Shown: piece after piece, positions 63,308-64,000 of the stretch | How the letters are laid out: each line of letters opens with the position of its first letter | Position numbering within the stretch: the stretch's first letter is position 1 | Assembly: GCF_000384255.1 (NCBI RefSeq) | Contig: NZ_KB913035.1 | Span: forward strand, 2,123,093 to 2,187,092 | Length of the DNA: 64,000 nucleotides | Reading direction: 5' to 3' | Source: Methylotenera mobilis 13 | GTDB lineage: Bacteria > Pseudomonadota > Gammaproteobacteria > Burkholderiales > Methylophilaceae | Notes under the pieces: model-generated | What the model saw: the letters and a program-made list of their open reading frames with translations, nothing else | Database searches by the model: none | Told to the model about the DNA's origin: nothing | Program-made: the position numbers and the translations under genes

Positions 63308-63688
63308 TTGAAAAATACAAAAACATTTTTAACACTGGCAATGACCAGTCTGATTATCGGTATTTTTATCAGCAACGTAAGCTTTGCAGAAAACACCAAA
63401 CCAAATAACACTTACCAAGAAATGGAGTTTATTCAAACATTCAAAGGTAAAAATAAAGCGTTTGTACTGCAAACACTAGGCCAGCCAACTAAAAAAAGTA
63501 AACCTGTCAAACCATCTAATGCAGACAGCATCGTAGGCCAATCAAATGGTCCGGCTAATTTAAAGAAGGATGAAATTGAGATGTGGTACTACTTTAATCT
63601 AGTCAAATACAACTCAAAAAATACTTATAAACAAACTGAAATTACCTTCATCAATGATGCTGCAACCAATATGATGTTTCTCAACTAA
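63308..63688 (+). CDS. Small exported protein of unknown function (BamE/SmpA-like hint)
   Basis: A 126-residue protein starting at TTG 63308 (RBS AAGGAT, 7 bases upstream) with a signal peptide (about 5-27). The mature part has GKNKAFVLQTLGQPTKKSKP and EIEMWYYFNLVKYN, which vaguely recalls the SmpA/OmlA (BamE-like) fold where a helix-turn precedes a GxP and a two-stranded sheet. No firm family was recognised. It lies 26 bases after the response regulator and 45 bases before a thioredoxin-like gene, suggesting a shared transcript. Confidence 0.65.
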   Translation: MKNTKTFLTLAMTSLIIGIFISNVSFAENTKPNNTYQEMEFIQTFKGKNKAFVLQTLGQPTKKSKPVKPSNADSIVGQSNGPANLKKDEIEMWYYFNLVKYNSKNTYKQTEITFINDAATNMMFLN

Positions 63689-63733
63689 ACATTCATGCAT
63701 CATAAAAACTAACCAATTAGGCAGACTATCAAC

Positions 63734-64000
63734 ATGGCAATTACTAATCTGACACAAGATAACTTCAAAACAGTGATTGAATCCAATCCTTTTGTCGTGA
63801 TCGACTTCTGGGCACAATGGTGTGAACCATGTTTAATGTTCAGTAATACTTTTAAAAATGCAGCTTCTAAACATCCAGATGTCATGTTCTGTATGCTAGA
63901 TACAGAAACCAATGCCGAGATTGCTGCTTACTTTAATATCGAGCAGATTCCATGCGTGCTAGCGATTAAAAACAAAATCGTGATTGATGGCATTGTCGGA
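63734..64000 (+). CDS. Thioredoxin-like protein (partial, runs off the right edge)
   Basis: 89 codons are visible and the frame is open at base 64000. The pattern is thioredoxin: FVVIDFWAQWCEPC, then a FNIEQIPCVLAI segment that keeps the cis-Pro. The active site is Cys-Glu-Pro-Cys rather than Cys-Gly-Pro-Cys. An extra Cys follows the cis-Pro (IPCV). There is no signal peptide, so it should be cytoplasmic. Confidence 0.85.
   Translation, partial: MAITNLTQDNFKTVIESNPFVVIDFWAQWCEPCLMFSNTFKNAASKHPDVMFCMLDTETNAEIAAYFNIEQIPCVLAIKNKIVIDGIVG

Noticed and set aside
1-64000. tRNA, rRNA, CRISPR arrays, insertion sequences, prophage genes
   Set aside because: None was seen. No transposase, integrase, terminal inverted repeats or regular spacer arrays were found; the duplicated RSACKL modules have no flanking mobile elements.

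Overview
The window comes from a low-GC, Gram-negative methylotroph, most probably a betaproteobacterium of the family Methylophilaceae (Methylotenera/Methylophilus/Methylovorus-like). It carries a lanthanide-type methanol dehydrogenase gene (xoxF), a complete calcium-type mxa operon (mxaFJGI-RSACKLD) and a large set of PQQ-dehydrogenase accessory genes. The family assignment is an inference from gene content; no rRNA or tRNA gene is present.

Layout. (1) 1-7725 is a Lap-type surface adhesion system: the N-terminus of a giant LapA-like adhesin with a LapG-type TAAG cleavage site, lapG and lapD on the plus strand, and a type I secretion operon (lapB, lapC and a LuxR-type regulator) on the minus strand. 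(2) 7945-19260 (minus) is an MSHA/type II-like pilus operon: three (pseudo)pilins, an unusual PilM-like protein, a PilO-like protein, ATPase, platform protein, MshK-like protein, secretin and lipoprotein. The first pilin gene has a sigma-54 type promoter, a foldable leader and its own terminator. A Wzy/PglL-type ligase lies upstream (19766-21535). (3) 21541-23400 holds a PepSY protein gene and a probable stand-alone structured RNA with a sigma-54 type promoter. (4) 23505-35761 (minus) is the xox region: beta-propeller proteins, a SoxYZ-like carrier, two MxaD-like SRPBCC proteins, two cytochromes c, a XoxJ-ankyrin fusion, XoxF, a Sel1 protein and a MoxY/MoxX-like two-component system. (5) 36174-49463 contains two extra, complete copies of the six-gene mxaRSACKL module in opposite orientations, with a TonB-dependent receptor between them, followed by a divergent MocR-type regulator. 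(6) 51424-61397 (minus) is the canonical mxaFJGIRSACKLD operon. (7) 61635-64000 (plus) is a second two-component system, a small exported protein and the start of a thioredoxin-like gene.

How it fits together. XoxF (Asp-Tyr-Asp at the active site) and MxaF (Asp-Phe-Ala) are the two alternative periplasmic PQQ methanol dehydrogenases, using lanthanides and calcium respectively. Each has its own J-type binding protein and c-type cytochrome. The RSACKL module is needed for metal insertion and activation of MxaFI, and here it occurs three times. A repeated palindrome (about GGGANTTWATCCC, usually paired at 23-bp spacing) lies upstream of xoxF, xoxG, a beta-propeller gene, the first extra RSACKL module and its divergent kinase. 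Single copies lie upstream of the TonB receptor and in the mxaF/kinase intergenic region. This suggests one regulon under a NarL-type response regulator. A second motif (GGCTGTAATCAACC-like) occurs upstream of the MocR gene, the PepSY gene and the sigma-54 RNA.
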